Assembly (NCBI GenBank): GCA_037389465.1
Contig: JAZARR010000172.1
Coordinates: 5,619,501 to 5,683,500 of the forward strand
Length of the DNA stretch: 64,000 bases
Origin: Baylisascaris procyonis
Taxonomy: Eukaryota; Nematoda; Chromadorea; Rhabditida; Ascarididae
Direction of reading: 5' to 3'
Program-made: the position numbers and the translations under genes
Part shown: positions 63,401 to 64,000 of the stretch, one piece after another
How positions within the stretch are numbered: the stretch's first letter is position 1
Layout of the letters: every line of letters starts with the position of its first letter
The notes under the pieces: model-generated
What the model was told of the DNA's origin: nothing
Database searches by the model: none
The model's input: only the letters and a program-made list of their open reading frames with translations

Positions 63401-64000
63401 CACTGTGGCTCATTGACTTCGAACTCTACTGCTTCCTTAAATACCACTCACAATCAATAAGGTACCAAAACCAGTCACCTCATGTTTTTTCCGATCGGCT
63501 GAAGTAAAACACCACATTAAAGTCGTGGTACGGCATTAGATAGAATACTTTTAACTTACAACAAACAAATATCAGTTGTTCTGATCAAAACGGATGCTGA
63601 GCGCTCACTAACAATTTTTATAAAAACATATGAACGCTGAAAACTTCCAATCTTTCCTGAGCATTCATTCGCACATATCGATGGAAAAACTAACCAGCCG
63701 CATGGACAACCAAACCGATGGTGGCCGTCATCTTAAATCTGGGACGTTCTCCACCTGTAACAATAAAATATTTCAAAGCAAGTTCCTTTACTACATCAAA
63801 CTATAAATATTCGACGTCCCTTTCATATAGCAGCAGAAAGATTAAAAGAAAATATAAACATTAAAAAATCTTGTAAATTAAAGGAAGCATAAAGATTACC
63901 TTTGAGGGCAGCGGATCGGGTTGCCTGGTCGATAATAAGCATTACAATGAAGCCCGTGACCAAAGAGAAGCCAATCGACTTGTGCACACTACCCTCATGA
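60446..64000 (-). CDS. SLC39A9: zinc transporter ZIP9 (SLC39A9), 5' end outside window
   Basis: Six exons on the minus strand join in phase into 214 residues: 63900-64000 (continues past the window), 63695-63754, 62872-62957, 62121-62255, 61031-61135 and 60446-60604 (stop). ZIP9 moves zinc into the cytosol across Golgi, secretory or plasma membranes. Matches to the family are close: [18 protein letters not shown], then [19 protein letters not shown] with the TM4 zinc-binding Hxxx[22 protein letters not shown] with the TM5 His-Lys-Ala-Pro, [30 protein letters not shown] and a C-terminus ending SGHSH. A His/Gly/Ser stretch before the last membrane segment is usual for the family. Human ZIP9 is 307 aa, so roughly 90 N-terminal residues, about three membrane segments, lie beyond the window. 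Both zinc-site motifs are intact. Confidence 0.95.

Overview
The window reads as nuclear DNA of a nematode. It is AT-rich, its genes are split into many short exons, and the 3' splice sites repeatedly follow the worm TTTCAG pattern. The encoded proteins are animal ones, including SPE-39/VIPAS39. Within nematodes the AT content and the long (AT)n tracts would suit a spirurid or filarial species, but that is a guess. No prokaryotic, organellar or viral genes were seen. I assembled the gene models by hand from splice sites, reading phase and remembered family sequences, without a database search.

Layout. 1-10.4 kb: no convincing gene; microsatellites, small hairpins and a 24-bp tandem repeat. 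10.4-13.8 kb, minus strand: a short, divergent uridine-kinase-family gene with a weakened P-loop and a possible cassette exon. 13.8-23.1 kb: gene-poor, with one tRNA-like relic. 23.1-32.6 kb, minus strand: 13 exons of a GTP-type PEPCK relative, in frame throughout but lacking the metal ligands and other key residues. 33.3-39.1 kb: two copies of a foldback repeat, a small unidentified minus-strand coding piece (34.5-34.7 kb) and otherwise intergenic sequence. 39.3-46.2 kb, minus strand: complete spe-39/VIPAS39, 12 exons. 48.5-58.6 kb, plus strand: complete NDOR1 (diflavin oxidoreductase), 16 exons including an inferred 8-nt micro-exon. 60.4-64.0 kb, minus strand: the 3' two thirds of the zinc transporter ZIP9 (SLC39A9), cut by the window edge.

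The genes are unrelated neighbours rather than a pathway: membrane trafficking (SPE-39), cytosolic Fe-S assembly (NDOR1), zinc transport (ZIP9) and two altered metabolic-enzyme relatives. spe-39 and NDOR1 lie head to head across 2.3 kb. NDOR1 and ZIP9 are convergent. The most notable observation is the PEPCK-like gene: an apparently intact gene whose product has lost all three Mn2+ ligands, the substrate loop and the lid, so it looks like a pseudoenzyme rather than a working PEPCK.
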